Shown in pieces: positions 47,596 through 57,691 of a DNA stretch of 64,000 nucleotides. Numbering within the stretch: position 1 is the stretch's first letter; each line of letters opens with the position of its first letter. This stretch comes from Eutypa lata. Lineage: Eukaryota > Ascomycota > Sordariomycetes > Xylariales > Diatrypaceae. The stretch lies in contig JAKULF010000016.1 in the NCBI GenBank assembly GCA_022661535.1, positions 558,001 to 622,000 of the forward strand, given 5' to 3'. The position numbers and the translations under genes are program-made. The notes under the pieces are model-generated. The model was given only the letters and a program-made list of their open reading frames with translations, was not told where the DNA came from and searched no databases.

Positions 47596-48239
47596 CTAGT
47601 TTTGAAAGGTAATCCTAAACCAGTCGCCGTAATTCACTTCACTCCTTTGGTAGCCGGTGTTTATTCCACTCCCTTGGGCTAAGAAGTCATAAGCAGCACG
47701 AAACTCAGTCCACAGGGATGGTCACTCACAGCTTTGCTGTCCCGTAGTTGCTGGTAGGACATCAGCAGGTCCCCCAATGCTGTTCCAATCAATGCTACGC
47801 CACGGGAACTCTTCCGCACTTGTGGTCGTAGGGTCGATCTGTCTGGTTTGACGATCGCTCAAATTGTCGCTTCGAAACGGTATGAGACTGGCCCCTGATT
47901 CAACGTAATGGGTGTCGGACACAGATCCCGTTGCAATCCTTTGCCTGGTTTGCCCGAGTCAGAGATACGAGCATCGCGACAAAAGGCCTAGGAGACCTAC
48001 CACACCCTTTCCCCTCCATATCGACAGAGCATGACATAACAGTCCTCCTCAGCAATATCCTGCCAACCAGCGACGTTAAAGGTTGCATCGATAGGGCTGT
48101 TTCTGTTGTTGCGTTTCGCGAATTCAATCCCGGCACGATGCTGGATGCTTCCACGGGATGAGACGATTGGAGCAGCTACAGTATAGCTTGAGTATAGCAA
48201 GAGCATGAGAAATTGGAGGACGGCACTTGGAGACTTCAT
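47596..48239 (-). CDS. Secreted NucA/NucB-type nuclease-like protein
   Basis: Exons 48239-48001, 47944-47730 and 47678-47596 give 178 aa. A signal peptide (residues about 1-22) is followed by a Cys-bearing segment EEDCYVMLC and the NucA/NucB-type block: AEEFPWRSID (in place of the family DEYPFAS), a GG turn, TTGQQSSQGSG, and the terminal YGDWFRITF strand. Bacterial and fungal members are small secreted sugar-nonspecific DNases with a conserved acidic pair in the (D/E)E(Y/F)P motif. The conservative E for D change may or may not keep activity. The last exon is easily missed, since reading through its donor gives a stop after QQSCE. Introns of 55 and 51 nt have GTAGGT/GTGAGT donors. Confidence 0.7.
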
Positions 48240-49169
48240 TATGTAAAAATGGTATTCTAAATGTAGGTCTCTGGCCAGCGCTGAAATGAGATTGATAGTT
48301 ATAAGGTCAGACGAACTCTAGGAGACTTAAGCTGCGAGAACAATGAGTATTTATATCGTGACAGACTCCTTGACGCTACATAGTGGTCCTATATTTGCCG
48401 GAAGGCGGTTCGTAGCCGTTTAATGGTCTTGCAGCCGTCTTCATGCTTATGGAACCGGGCACTGGGGATTCAAGATCAGGCGAACTAGATCATCTGCATA
48501 ACTTCACAAACTCTTGAGAGGCGTCCCTCCCGTAAGACATGTTATTATTGCATCATACGTGAGGTTGAATTTGTTGGTGTTCTAAATCTAGACATCACAG
48601 GTCGTAGGAAGTCAAATGGCGTTGCTTACTATTACGATAACTATGATACCTACCGTCTAAGACAGAAGTTCCAACCATTCACGGCTACATACTCGATTCG
48701 TGGGTGATCGAAAACAACCTTTCTGGACTACTAGGTCTAACGTCATTTCCGTAGGATGATGTTAACCTGCTGCTTAGGATTACATTCACGCACAAACATC
48801 AATTTGAAACCGCCTCTTTTGGGGCGTGTGCAACGAGCACCGTGGTAAGAGGAGGCGGACTGGAGATGAAAATATTAATATACTATTATTGGCAAACTTC
48901 ACGAATAAATTTGGTAGTGAAGAAGATACAGCACAGTAGAAGCTATTATTAGGTTGCTGGTAAAAAGGCATCAAAGCCCCAAGGCAGCGCGTAGCCGTGT
49001 AGGTGTGGCTGTTCTGAAGCTTATGCACGCTTTGTCTAGTAAGTGAGGGGTACCAGCCATCTGTACGACGCACCTAGAAAACTGGCATCTTGCCTCGACC
49101 TTTTCTTCGGAGAGGCTCCAAGCATCTCATCTCTCGAACCTATTGCTGAAGCAGATCGACAATCCCATC
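48240..49169. other. Divergent intergenic
   Basis: Two promoters. The coding frame of the next gene stays open from about 49046 to 49169 without an ATG, hinting at an earlier exon. Confidence 0.4.
48349..48355 (-). promoter_or_regulatory. TATA box of NucA/NucB-like gene
   Basis: TATAAAT on the minus strand about 110 bp upstream of the ATG at 48239. Confidence 0.45.
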
Positions 49170-49823
49170 ATGACCCGCATCTTGCTATTCTGTATCGCCA
49201 AAGAGGCTATGTCTGTAAGCAAAACCATAGTCCGTAGCTAGGACCAACTTGAGCTGATGGACCCTTTTTAGCTTGTTCCCAAGGTCTTGTCTGTCGAGAA
49301 AGAGAATCAAGATACCTATCCGTTCTTCCTAGTAGAGTCTCGCGAGGTGGAAACCCCCACCGACTCTCCGGACAGAGACTTGTTCAGATTTGAACTGAAA
49401 AACACAGAAGTTTTCCAAACCGATTTCTTCGGCGCCTCCGAGGAGGATTGCCAAAGCTGGGCACTCCAGCAGATGGAGCGTTTCAACTTCATCGAGCAAG
49501 ATATTATCGCTATCTTGGACAAGCACTCTGTCACCGACGGATCACTCTTGATCAAGTATTACAGACGCAGTCCTGGTTTTCAACTTCCAGGATTCGACGC
49601 CCTGCTTCCTCCGGAGAAGGGCAGATGGTACACTTTCCGTGTCCTGTACCCACAAGCATCTAGAGTTCATGCGGACCTCATACACACGGCGCCTGATGTC
49701 ACTTACCCCTTCTACTTTGGGCGTAAGGATGAGCTTACGGACAAGAATGGCATCTTCGATGTCGACAAAGCGGTAAAGCTGAGCATCGGAGAGAAAATCG
49801 ATATCACTGAGGAAAGCATGTAA
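49170..49823 (+). CDS. Orphan protein (198 aa), start uncertain
   Basis: Two exons, 49170-49214 and 49272-49823; the 57-nt intron has a GTAAGC donor and TAG acceptor and keeps frame. The product starts MTRILLFCIAKEAMS, then an acidic/aromatic region (ELKNTEVFQTDFFGASEEDC), a long helix, LIKYYRRSPGFQLPG and PFYFGRKDELTDKNGIFD. No domain recognised. No convincing signal peptide or membrane segment, so probably cytosolic. The same frame is open for 41 codons upstream of the ATG with protein-like composition (STFSSERLQASHLSNLLL), so an unfound first exon may exist. I do not assign a function. Confidence 0.55.
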
Positions 49824-50978
49824 CTAGTAAGGATTGGACGAATACGATGAGTGGTCACTGGACTGATGAAAGCCCTGATTAAACTCAGATAAAGGCGGAC
49901 CTGGTATTTAATAACTGCTGTTTTCAGCTATTGTTTAAATTTACGACTCTAGGGGTATTCGCATCATGTTGTACTTATGGCAATATTGATATGAGAGGTA
50001 GCACAAACGTAATTCTTTCTTCTACCAGATCCCACTGAATCTCACAGGTTGACAAGGGATACACAATATATTATAATTGGCCCACTGGCGCCACAAGATG
50101 TAGTCAAATGAACCGAAGCCGTGAGCCCAGTTGATGACCATAAAGTTCGCTCTTAAGCAGTAACCCACTTAATGTCATATGGGGCTGGATGGTGTCTTCC
50201 AAAGCCATCTTCCTAAGCAATTATTCAGGTGATGGTGGGGATAATTATATGGCGATCTGTTTCATCCTTCACGTCCTACTCCTCAAAGGTGACCATCCAA
50301 AGGACCTCGGGCTCTATTTAGATCCCACGACTATAAAAGACAGCGAGCCAACGGCTTAAGTCGTCGCTGATCGCTACTTATCTCAGCTGTAGGTGTAAGT
50401 TCGACTCACATCATTTGACTAGGCGTGGCTGGCCAGGTGTAAACGCCCTATAAGCAGTCGCTTCCCATAGATGTACTATTTATCGGCTATGCAGTGATGA
50501 TGAAATACATGATGTCATGGCTCTCGGCCATTGCAAGTAAGATATGGACTGTGCGATACATTAAGATGCAGAAAATCTAGCAGGCAGCTATTTTTGGGGT
50601 CATCTGTAAATACATTGCCTGGAAATGACACCGCGTATATCTCATAGCGCGAATAAGCCGTTGATAGATGATGACAACTACAATAGCAGTAGACAGCAAG
50701 AAGCCACGAGAGTGTAGAAACCAAGGGCCTAATGGGATACACGTTAGGTATGGCATTCTTCTGGCTTCCTTTCCTGTCCATAGCTATAAAATGATAACCG
50801 TTTCCCGTCTCTGGGAAGCGATAAGTCAGGGAAGCAACACCGTACTTTACATCAACATACTTTGTCCAAATACCATAACCACATCCACTTGCTATTCCGA
50901 ACTCCAGTTCCTAAGCTCCAATAAGACGCAATAACAACGACAACTTCGACTTTTTGAAACCAATTTTCAGACTTAAAG
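49824..50978. other. Intergenic, about 1.15 kb
   Basis: No gene recognised. The right end contains the TATAAA of the cysteine-rich protein gene at 50785-50790. Confidence 0.5.
50785..50790 (+). promoter_or_regulatory. TATA box of cysteine-rich secreted protein gene
   Basis: TATAAA about 190 bp before the ATG at 50979. Confidence 0.35.
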
Positions 50979-51512
50979 ATGCGCTCTACGTCGGTCATCT
51001 CCGCTCTTTTCGTAGCTACTAGTGTAGTAGCCTCGCTGGTCCCTAAGGTAACCCGGCGCGAGCCCGAACAATTTGTTCCCCTCTGGGAAGAGCAACTCCA
51101 AGGGGGTGGAGTGCTCGAGTATCTGGGTCCAGACCCTACAACCACTACGCCTACACGTTCGCTCAACGTCCCGCGCAAAGCCTGCTCGTCCAACCCGCAG
51201 CCGAGTTGCGATACAAGCCACGCTGCAAACAACGAGCTCTGCTCGGAGCTGGTCGACAGCCTTTATGCCACGTCCCGGAATACCGTCCAAAAATCTCCAC
51301 GGCAGGTGTGTTACAAAGAGAACGACTCGTTCTGTTGCACCAGCTGGTCCGACGCGGTCAACTCCCTCACCCAAGGCGACCTGGCAGATAATGCCAATGC
51401 AATCTTGAAGCAGTGCACCATAAATGGCATCTCCGGGCAAATTAATGGTGTTAATCTCGGGGGGGTTTGTCTTGACCAATGCCTTTCCGACCGTGGCAAA
51501 GGTTGCACTTAA
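50979..51512 (+). CDS. Cysteine-rich small secreted protein
   Basis: A single exon of 177 aa. Residues 1-19 form a signal peptide (MRSTSVISALFVATSVVAS). A pro-like segment with an RRE site follows, then a mature part with about ten cysteines: KACSSNPQPSC, NELCSEL, VCYKENDSFCCTSW, LKQCTI, GGVCLDQCLSDRGKGC. The ending CLDQCLSDRGKGC is a recurrent terminus of fungal secreted cysteine-rich proteins, but I know no assigned function. Even cysteine count and size suit an apoplastic effector-like or wall protein. Open frames on the opposite strand over the same bases are shadows. No intron is needed. Confidence 0.8.
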   Translation: MRSTSVISALFVATSVVASLVPKVTRREPEQFVPLWEEQLQGGGVLEYLGPDPTTTTPTRSLNVPRKACSSNPQPSCDTSHAANNELCSELVDSLYATSRNTVQKSPRQVCYKENDSFCCTSWSDAVNSLTQGDLADNANAILKQCTINGISGQINGVNLGGVCLDQCLSDRGKGCT

Positions 51513-52840
51513 GGGCCACAAGGACTTGGCGAATCACCAAGGATATATTTGGAATGGGAACTCAAAGCTCTAGATACATGAGGATACTCGTGTAGGGGTC
51601 TTTTGGTCGATAGTATAGTTACTTATGTGTTCATCAGCCTTTTATATGTCGTTTTCAAGCAGCAGCATCTGAAGCGCATAGAAAGAATGAAGGGTTTGAG
51701 CCAAGCGAGGTTCTTCTGCATAATGCCCTACTCTGTAGAGTACATGGTACAAGCAGTGGGACAGTGTATCTTTCGTATGAGGAGGACATATATGCAAGGA
51801 AAGCCTTCATCTTCTCCTAGAGTATTTAGAACTGGTTAGGCAATTATCACTCTTTTCCTGCATTTCTCTATTTCCCTCATCGACCAACCAGATACAAGAC
51901 TAAGTGACACTGTGGGATCTGCTATTTAAACTTGTAGGAATATAAGCCATAACAAGCGTCCAAAACGTAACGTTCGGACGCCGTACTTTTGCCGAATCTT
52001 GGAAAGCTAAGCTAACCCTTGCAACGACTCCCACTTCAGGAGCATGTATGACAGGCCTTGGATGGTGACCCTCACTCGCAGCCCAGGGCGCCTCACCAGG
52101 CCTGCGTAAAGGCGGTACCGCAGACGTGTCAAATGAAAGGGATCACTTAGAGGTTAGTGTATTGTATTGTTCTAAATGTGGATATTAACACTTACCGCTT
52201 CTTTGACCTAAAGAAATGAAGCTGTGGGACAACGCGTATATTGATGATGATGCATCTGTTGTTGTATACTGTAGACTATGACACGCGTACGTGTAAGCTC
52301 TCGAGTAGGTCTAGGGTAAGCTATGACTAACAGTTGGACTTATAGGAACAAGGTGCACCCCTGGTATCTAATAGTAATCTGACGCTAGCCGATGGCTTTG
52401 ATCTCGAGGAAGTTTATCAATGTTAAGATGCGAGGTTTTACATTGAGAATGAAGTGAAAAGGGGCATCACTTAGCCATTTGTTAATAATATTAAGTTTTA
52501 AATTAAAATATTCAAATCATAATAACTTTATTAAAGTCAATGGCCCCATCGCAGACCCTAAGCTATATGGCATTCTGTCCGTCGTGATAATTAACAAGGT
52601 AGAAGCAGCAACATAAATTCTCAGCAGACGCAGTAATAAATACAGCAACAGGCCCAGCTTCGTAACAATCGAGATGGTCACCAACACGAGCCCTGGAAAA
52701 TCAGAATTCACGCACATGGATGACAATGGCAATGAATACAAACTGTACCCTACATGCTTAACTCAAGTCTCGGGGTAGTTGCTACACCGCGCTATCGACC
52801 ACTAATAGAACTGGCTGAGAGGCAGATGCTTATGTAGATC
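51513..52840. other. Intergenic with repeat copy B
   Basis: No gene. Contains the second copy of the dispersed repeat (51937-52014) and an AT-rich stretch near 52480-52540. Confidence 0.5.
51937..52014 (+). repeat. Dispersed approximately 80-bp repeat, copy B
   Basis: Same repeat as at 42546-42625. Here the dyad is clearer: GCGTCCAAAACG followed by CGTTCGGACGC, so the strand can fold on itself. Followed by CCGTACTTTTGCCGAA. Confidence 0.65.
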
Positions 52841-53850
52841 TTGGAACTGCTGTCCCGTGGGAAGTTATCCGTGGTATTGAATGACGACCTCTATGAATTA
52901 TTTGAACGCTCGCAAACTAGTCTCATGCTTGCTCTTCACTGCGGGACCCGTTCGACTACGACGTCTGACCCTCTCATCCACGAACTCATCGGCACACAGA
53001 ACACGATTACTCGGCTTGCTGCCAGCCCTAGCCTTCCGAACATGTTTCCATTCCTCCGGCACCTACCAGCTCGGATATCGCTGCGGCGAAAAGTGGCCAA
53101 CCGGCTGTATCATATGTAAAGAGGATTATAAATGAAACTATTCGAGGTTGGGAAGCGACACAAAGGTTGGAATGCAACTACCGCGACGCTGTCCGTCGCT
53201 AGGAAGCACGCAGCCCTAACCCCACACCGAACGAGAATCTTGCATATCTTCTCGCAACAAGTGTTCACGGTGGCGCAGAGACGAGCCCGCGGCAGACGCT
53301 GTGGCTTTCCGTCGCCGCAGTACGCAAGCCGGAATCCATGCGCATTGTCCGGAAAGCCCTTGATGCAGTTGTTGGTTGGGACCATCTACTAGCGTTCGTA
53401 GATCGGCCGCGCCTAGCATATCGAGGCTGTAGTGCTAGAGTTGATGCGCTGACGTCCTGTGGTGCCAAGTAGCATTGTCAGGACAGTCGACGCAGCAGAC
53501 AAATACCAGGAGTTTCACATTGCCAAAGGAATCACCGTATTTTCAAATACTTAGGCCATCTAGAGTGACGTAGATGTATTCGGAGAAGCTGGGGAATCTA
53601 GAGGAGTTCTACCATGACAGATGGCTAGAAGGTCGCTTGATGGACAAGCTATAAGCCGCTCTGTCCGCCCCGATCTTGGGCCAAGGCAAACGGAGTTGTC
53701 CTGGAAAGCGCATCGCTACTATGGGTATTCGACTTCGACAAGGTTGAGGAATTCGATCCCGAAGTTATGGCTGTTTGGGGGTTTCAGCCGTGCCTGCTCC
53801 GTAAAGAGTAAGGCTAAAAGGCTAAAGGCTCGTGGACCCTGGGTCTCCGA
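52841..53850 (+). pseudogene. Eroded cytochrome P450 pseudogene
   Basis: Fragments in successive frames follow the order of a class-E P450: an LHCGTRSTTTSDPLIHEL region and PNMFPFLRHLPA (frame of 52841 to 53119), then an I-helix LAYLLATSVHGGAETS (about 53242-53289), DAVVGWDHLLAFVDRP, the K-helix ELMR (ExxR, 53438-53449), KYQEFHIAKGITVF, HDRWLEG, and the haem loop GQGKRSCPGKRIA (Cys codon 53697-53699). At least four frameshifts and several stops interrupt it: TAG in the DAVRR segment, TGA right after ELMR where Trp is usual, two TAG after TVFSNT, and a TAA before the haem loop. Most stops fit C-to-T or G-to-A changes. The N-terminal membrane anchor was not found. Nonfunctional. Confidence 0.8.
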
Positions 53851-54660
53851 CGTCGTCAGGTGTGAATGGGTTTCAGCTGAAAGGGGTTTGGAGAAGCTAA
53901 CGAGAAGTGCAAGCTAATAGGTACTTAGTATTCATGGGATGATGTTTAACTAACGGCAAGTTCCGGACAGCTAGTTCCAAGTGGGGACTTACTTAACTAC
54001 GTACGTATGTACCTTGTGCTGAAGAGTGACGATGAAAAGAAAGGAAGATATCAAATCAATGATATTCGTTACTAATAGATGATTGATAATAATATAGAAC
54101 ATAAACTTTCATAATACCTACAGACCTAGCATTGCAAACTTAAGTGCTTGGATTTCTCACATGCTACGGGATGATGCCACTACTGGCGCTCAAGTACTAC
54201 AAGTATACCAGCTCTGCGATATCTCCAAGGATGAAGCTCTTGACGAAGACTAAGTCAAAAAGCCCCGGTGCGGATAGGTGGGGGGGCGTGGCCAAAAATA
54301 GACTTAAGTACATAGTAAATCTAGAACGATAATCCTACAACTATCCATACATAAAAACGCATTTCGCTCCGTGTCCAATTCATTGTCAAGTCATTCACTC
54401 CCTCTGCTCGCTCACATATCAGCCTATTTCCCAGCTTGGCGTTTTAAGTAAGCTAACTTGAGTAACCAATAGGCTGGTATTACTGCGTAGTAAGCGGAGT
54501 GCGTGGCATTTAACGTTACTCTAATGCTATATTAATATCGGAAGACTCACGGATTGCCACGTGCTTGTCCATTTCATCCATCGTCGTTTGTCAACTCAAA
54601 TACCCAAGGAACTTCTTAGGCTTCTAACAGTTGACGTTGCTTGAGCACAACTTGCCCAGT
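53851..54660. other. Intergenic
   Basis: No gene seen. Holds the presumed promoter of the alpha/beta hydrolase gene. Confidence 0.5.
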
Positions 54661-55578
54661 ATGGCTCTCATCGCACCTGCGCAAACGCTTACTTTACCCG
54701 ACCAACGCGTTCTCTCCTATGCCATCTATGGTTCACCAGATGCCAAAGCGGTTGTCTTCTACCACCATGGCTTTCCATCCAGCCGCGATGAGGCATTGCT
54801 ATATCACGAAGCTGCACAACGTCACAATATTCGACTAATTTCGCCTGATAGACCTGGAATGGGGCTTTCCACATATCAGTCTAACCGCTGCCTTCTAGAC
54901 TGGCCTTCTGATCTATTGAAACTAGCCGACCACCTCGGAATCGAGAAATTTGCCGTTCTTGGAGTCTCAGGGGGCTCACCATACACCTTGGCTTGCTGGC
55001 ACCAGCTACCACGATCGCGGTGTATCGGTGCTGGAATTGCCAGTGGCCTGTATCCGGCCAGTCTTGGTCTTGATGGGATGATGCTTGGAGGTCGAGTCTT
55101 ACTGTATTTGGGAGCATGGTCACCATGGTTGGTCGGAGCGGGACTGAATTTCGGCGTGGGGATTGCGGCTCAGAATCCGGAGAGGCTTCATAAGCTCATG
55201 AATCAGGATTTCCAATCCCGTCCAGCGCCTGATCGCGACGTATGGAATGCTGACAGGAATCATGTACAAGAAGCTATGAAACACAGCCTCAAAGAGTGTT
55301 TCCGAAATGGGGGCCAGGGCGCTGGCTGGGAAGCGAAGTTATTTGGGAGCGACTGGGGTTTTAAGCTGGAAGAGATTTCTATCCAGCCAGGGAGGGTGTT
55401 ATTATGGCACGGCTCCGATGATGTGAACTGCCCGCTGAAACTGGCGGAAAAGGGATCGCAATTGCTGACTGGCGCCGAGTTGCGGGTTGCAGAAGGGGAG
55501 AGTCACTTGAGTTTGCTTATAAGGAAGGAAAATGAGATCATGGAAAGCCTGAGCAAGATGTTGTCTACAGAAGGATGA
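54661..55578 (+). CDS. Alpha/beta hydrolase
   Basis: A single exon of 305 aa from Met at 54661; the frame also opens at 54631, but the later ATG gives the family's usual start. Classical alpha/beta-hydrolase features: oxyanion HHGFPS (35-40), DRPGMG, nucleophile elbow GVSGGS with Ser103, a late LLWHGSDD with the acid residue near 260, and ESHLSL with the His near 288. No signal peptide, so cytosolic. This is the common fungal hydrolase group related to haloacetate dehalogenase/epoxide-hydrolase-like enzymes; the substrate is unknown. Motifs are complete, so the enzyme should be active. It lies beside the P450 pseudogene, but a former shared pathway is only a guess. Confidence 0.88.
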   Translation: MALIAPAQTLTLPDQRVLSYAIYGSPDAKAVVFYHHGFPSSRDEALLYHEAAQRHNIRLISPDRPGMGLSTYQSNRCLLDWPSDLLKLADHLGIEKFAVLGVSGGSPYTLACWHQLPRSRCIGAGIASGLYPASLGLDGMMLGGRVLLYLGAWSPWLVGAGLNFGVGIAAQNPERLHKLMNQDFQSRPAPDRDVWNADRNHVQEAMKHSLKECFRNGGQGAGWEAKLFGSDWGFKLEEISIQPGRVLLWHGSDDVNCPLKLAEKGSQLLTGAELRVAEGESHLSLLIRKENEIMESLSKMLSTEG

Positions 55579-56551
55579 AGATAACCTAATACCAAGCATG
55601 ATATCTATCACAATAGCACTCTCTACTATATCTACTTGGTTTAACTGCATAGTTGTAATATCCAAGTATTGTGCTCCTAACTAGATATAACTAATTACAT
55701 TGGAAAGAGAGAAGATGATAATACAGGCAAGCCGCACGAAAACAGGCCAGCTCGTGTATGGGCATTCCTTTCCTCAATGCTAGCTATTATATTGATAACA
55801 GGGTATCTACTAAGAGTGTTTTATATGGAGTTGTTGTATCCTATTGTTCTCAAATCCAGGTGGTGCTAACAAAGGGAAATGGGTGCTGTTATTCTTTTGA
55901 TTCCCTTCAAAGGACTTCTTCATATTCTCTCATAGGAAGCCTATTGGGACCATCACTGCACTAGGATAGTAATGATGCTTTCCCATTGTATATGGATATG
56001 GACCCACCTTGCTAAGATTGTCGATGGACATAAAATCTAGTTGGGGGCTGTTTCCATACGTCGAGGCTTTTTCCTACATCCACCATTCAGGTACCTGCCT
56101 CCTAGGTACTTAGTTAGTTACATGGATACAGTTAGTATTCAATACTGCACAATTACTGCCTTAGGATGTTACTGCCCCACCTAAACAATATGTAAACTCC
56201 TAGAGATTATTATAATATTTTCTCGGAAATTGACGTCTCCATCATCATCTTTCCCGACATAACATCAACATCGCCGTATTTGATTGACTTGACCATGCCC
56301 GCCGTCTACACTTTACTATTGCAGACCCTCCCCCACCCTCCCTCTCCTTAGAAGCGATTCTGAGTTCTTCGCAACTGAACGCATCTAAAGAACTGGTAGA
56401 CACCATCTATTACGTTACTACTCGTAGGACTTGGTCTCTAAACCTCTATCTACCTGCACAATAACAAATATCACCCCCATACCTTCTGATCTTTCCGCAA
56501 AACGAGGCTAGAAATTCGATATCAACCTCTCTCGCCATTTCTAATCCCATC
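55579..56551. other. Intergenic, about 1 kb
   Basis: No gene seen. Contains CCTAGGTACTTAG-type sequence near 56101. Confidence 0.5.
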
Positions 56552-57691
56552 ATGGCGAGAACCAAGAAGAGCATCAGCAATAGCAAGAAGAAGAGGTCTG
56601 TCGCTGCAACATCTCAACTTCTTCAGGCTAGTGCACAGGAATCTAGTCAGCTCTTTCAGAAACTTCCACTGGAGATTCGATATTTGATCTACTCACACCA
56701 TTTCCATGCCACTAGGCTGTCACATGGATTTAGGATGGTTGGAGGCTGGGGCAGTCTTTTTCACATGGAGTTTATCAAACCTACACCAAACGCTTTGTCT
56801 CTGTTGCGAGTATGTCGTCGAGCCAAGGAAGAGATCGGTGACAGTTGGCTGAAACAAGTGCTGTTTAACTTCGAGGATCTGGAAACGATGTTGAACAAGT
56901 TAACGCCACTTCCAACCACAACATTATCCCAGATCAGACATCTCCGTGTCACTGAATACAGCATAGTACTCGGCTACCCAAACAATGCCGAAGCATCCTA
57001 CCAACTGGCTGCTGCTCTGAAACTTTTACCAGGCCTACAACTAGACACGCTTACTGTACTTCGAGGAAATGATTTAGCAGATTATTCTTATGATCTTCTG
57101 AGCAGTCTGATAGCAGAGAGTGATGGATGGAAAGAGCTTCACTTCCTCAGCTACAATTCGACCCTTCTCGGTTATGGAGAGCCATTCATGTACCGGAACC
57201 TAGCCGAGCTACCACGATACACACGGCGCCCCCAACCGGATACCTGGAGGAGTGTGATAGAGCGCCGGGACGGCCCGTCTTCTAAGCCCTCAGTGACCAT
57301 TTATCGGTCAACCCAACCCAACCAGACAGGCTCAGTCATGAAGGAGAATACGCGAGTCCTATTTAAACAGAAACCAATAGAAGCCACGAACGACCCTGCG
57401 GAACCTGAATTTGGCGTAAATGAGGATTTATCACTGACAGGTAAAGGCGAGAGGAGAAAGGAACTGCTGATTTTTGTTCGAAGAGGTGGACGCGTGGACT
57501 ACCAGGAGAAGGAGAACTCCCATTTCATCAGCGAAGACATACGAAGAGACCATCCGGGAATGTCCTGGTGTGAGCTCAGGAATGGTTATACTAGTGACGA
57601 TTCCTGGGATGTGGGGATAAGACGGAAAAGGGAGGCACCACTACCCGACTCGTATGATGATGCCAACGATTTCGTTTGGTATCACCATTAG
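56552..57691 (+). CDS. F-box/2EXR-like fungal protein
   Basis: A single exon of 379 aa. A basic leader (MARTKKSISNSKKKR) may be a nuclear signal. Residues about 33-55 carry FQKLPLEIRYLIYSHHF, the LPxEIRxxIY motif that opens 2EXR/DUF7730-like domains expanded in filamentous fungi and resembles an F-box start. Then come ALSLLRVCRRAKEEI and an alternating helix/strand region to about 220, typical of these proteins. The C-terminal part is charged and disordered, ending DANDFVWYHH. Members are of unknown function; a role as substrate adaptor is speculative. No introns. Confidence 0.75.
   Translation: MARTKKSISNSKKKRSVAATSQLLQASAQESSQLFQKLPLEIRYLIYSHHFHATRLSHGFRMVGGWGSLFHMEFIKPTPNALSLLRVCRRAKEEIGDSWLKQVLFNFEDLETMLNKLTPLPTTTLSQIRHLRVTEYSIVLGYPNNAEASYQLAAALKLLPGLQLDTLTVLRGNDLADYSYDLLSSLIAESDGWKELHFLSYNSTLLGYGEPFMYRNLAELPRYTRRPQPDTWRSVIERRDGPSSKPSVTIYRSTQPNQTGSVMKENTRVLFKQKPIEATNDPAEPEFGVNEDLSLTGKGERRKELLIFVRRGGRVDYQEKENSHFISEDIRRDHPGMSWCELRNGYTSDDSWDVGIRRKREAPLPDSYDDANDFVWYHH

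Noticed and set aside
50973..51521. 182-codon minus-strand frame
   Set aside because: Exactly overlaps the cysteine-rich secreted protein, which has a signal peptide and family-like cysteine pattern.
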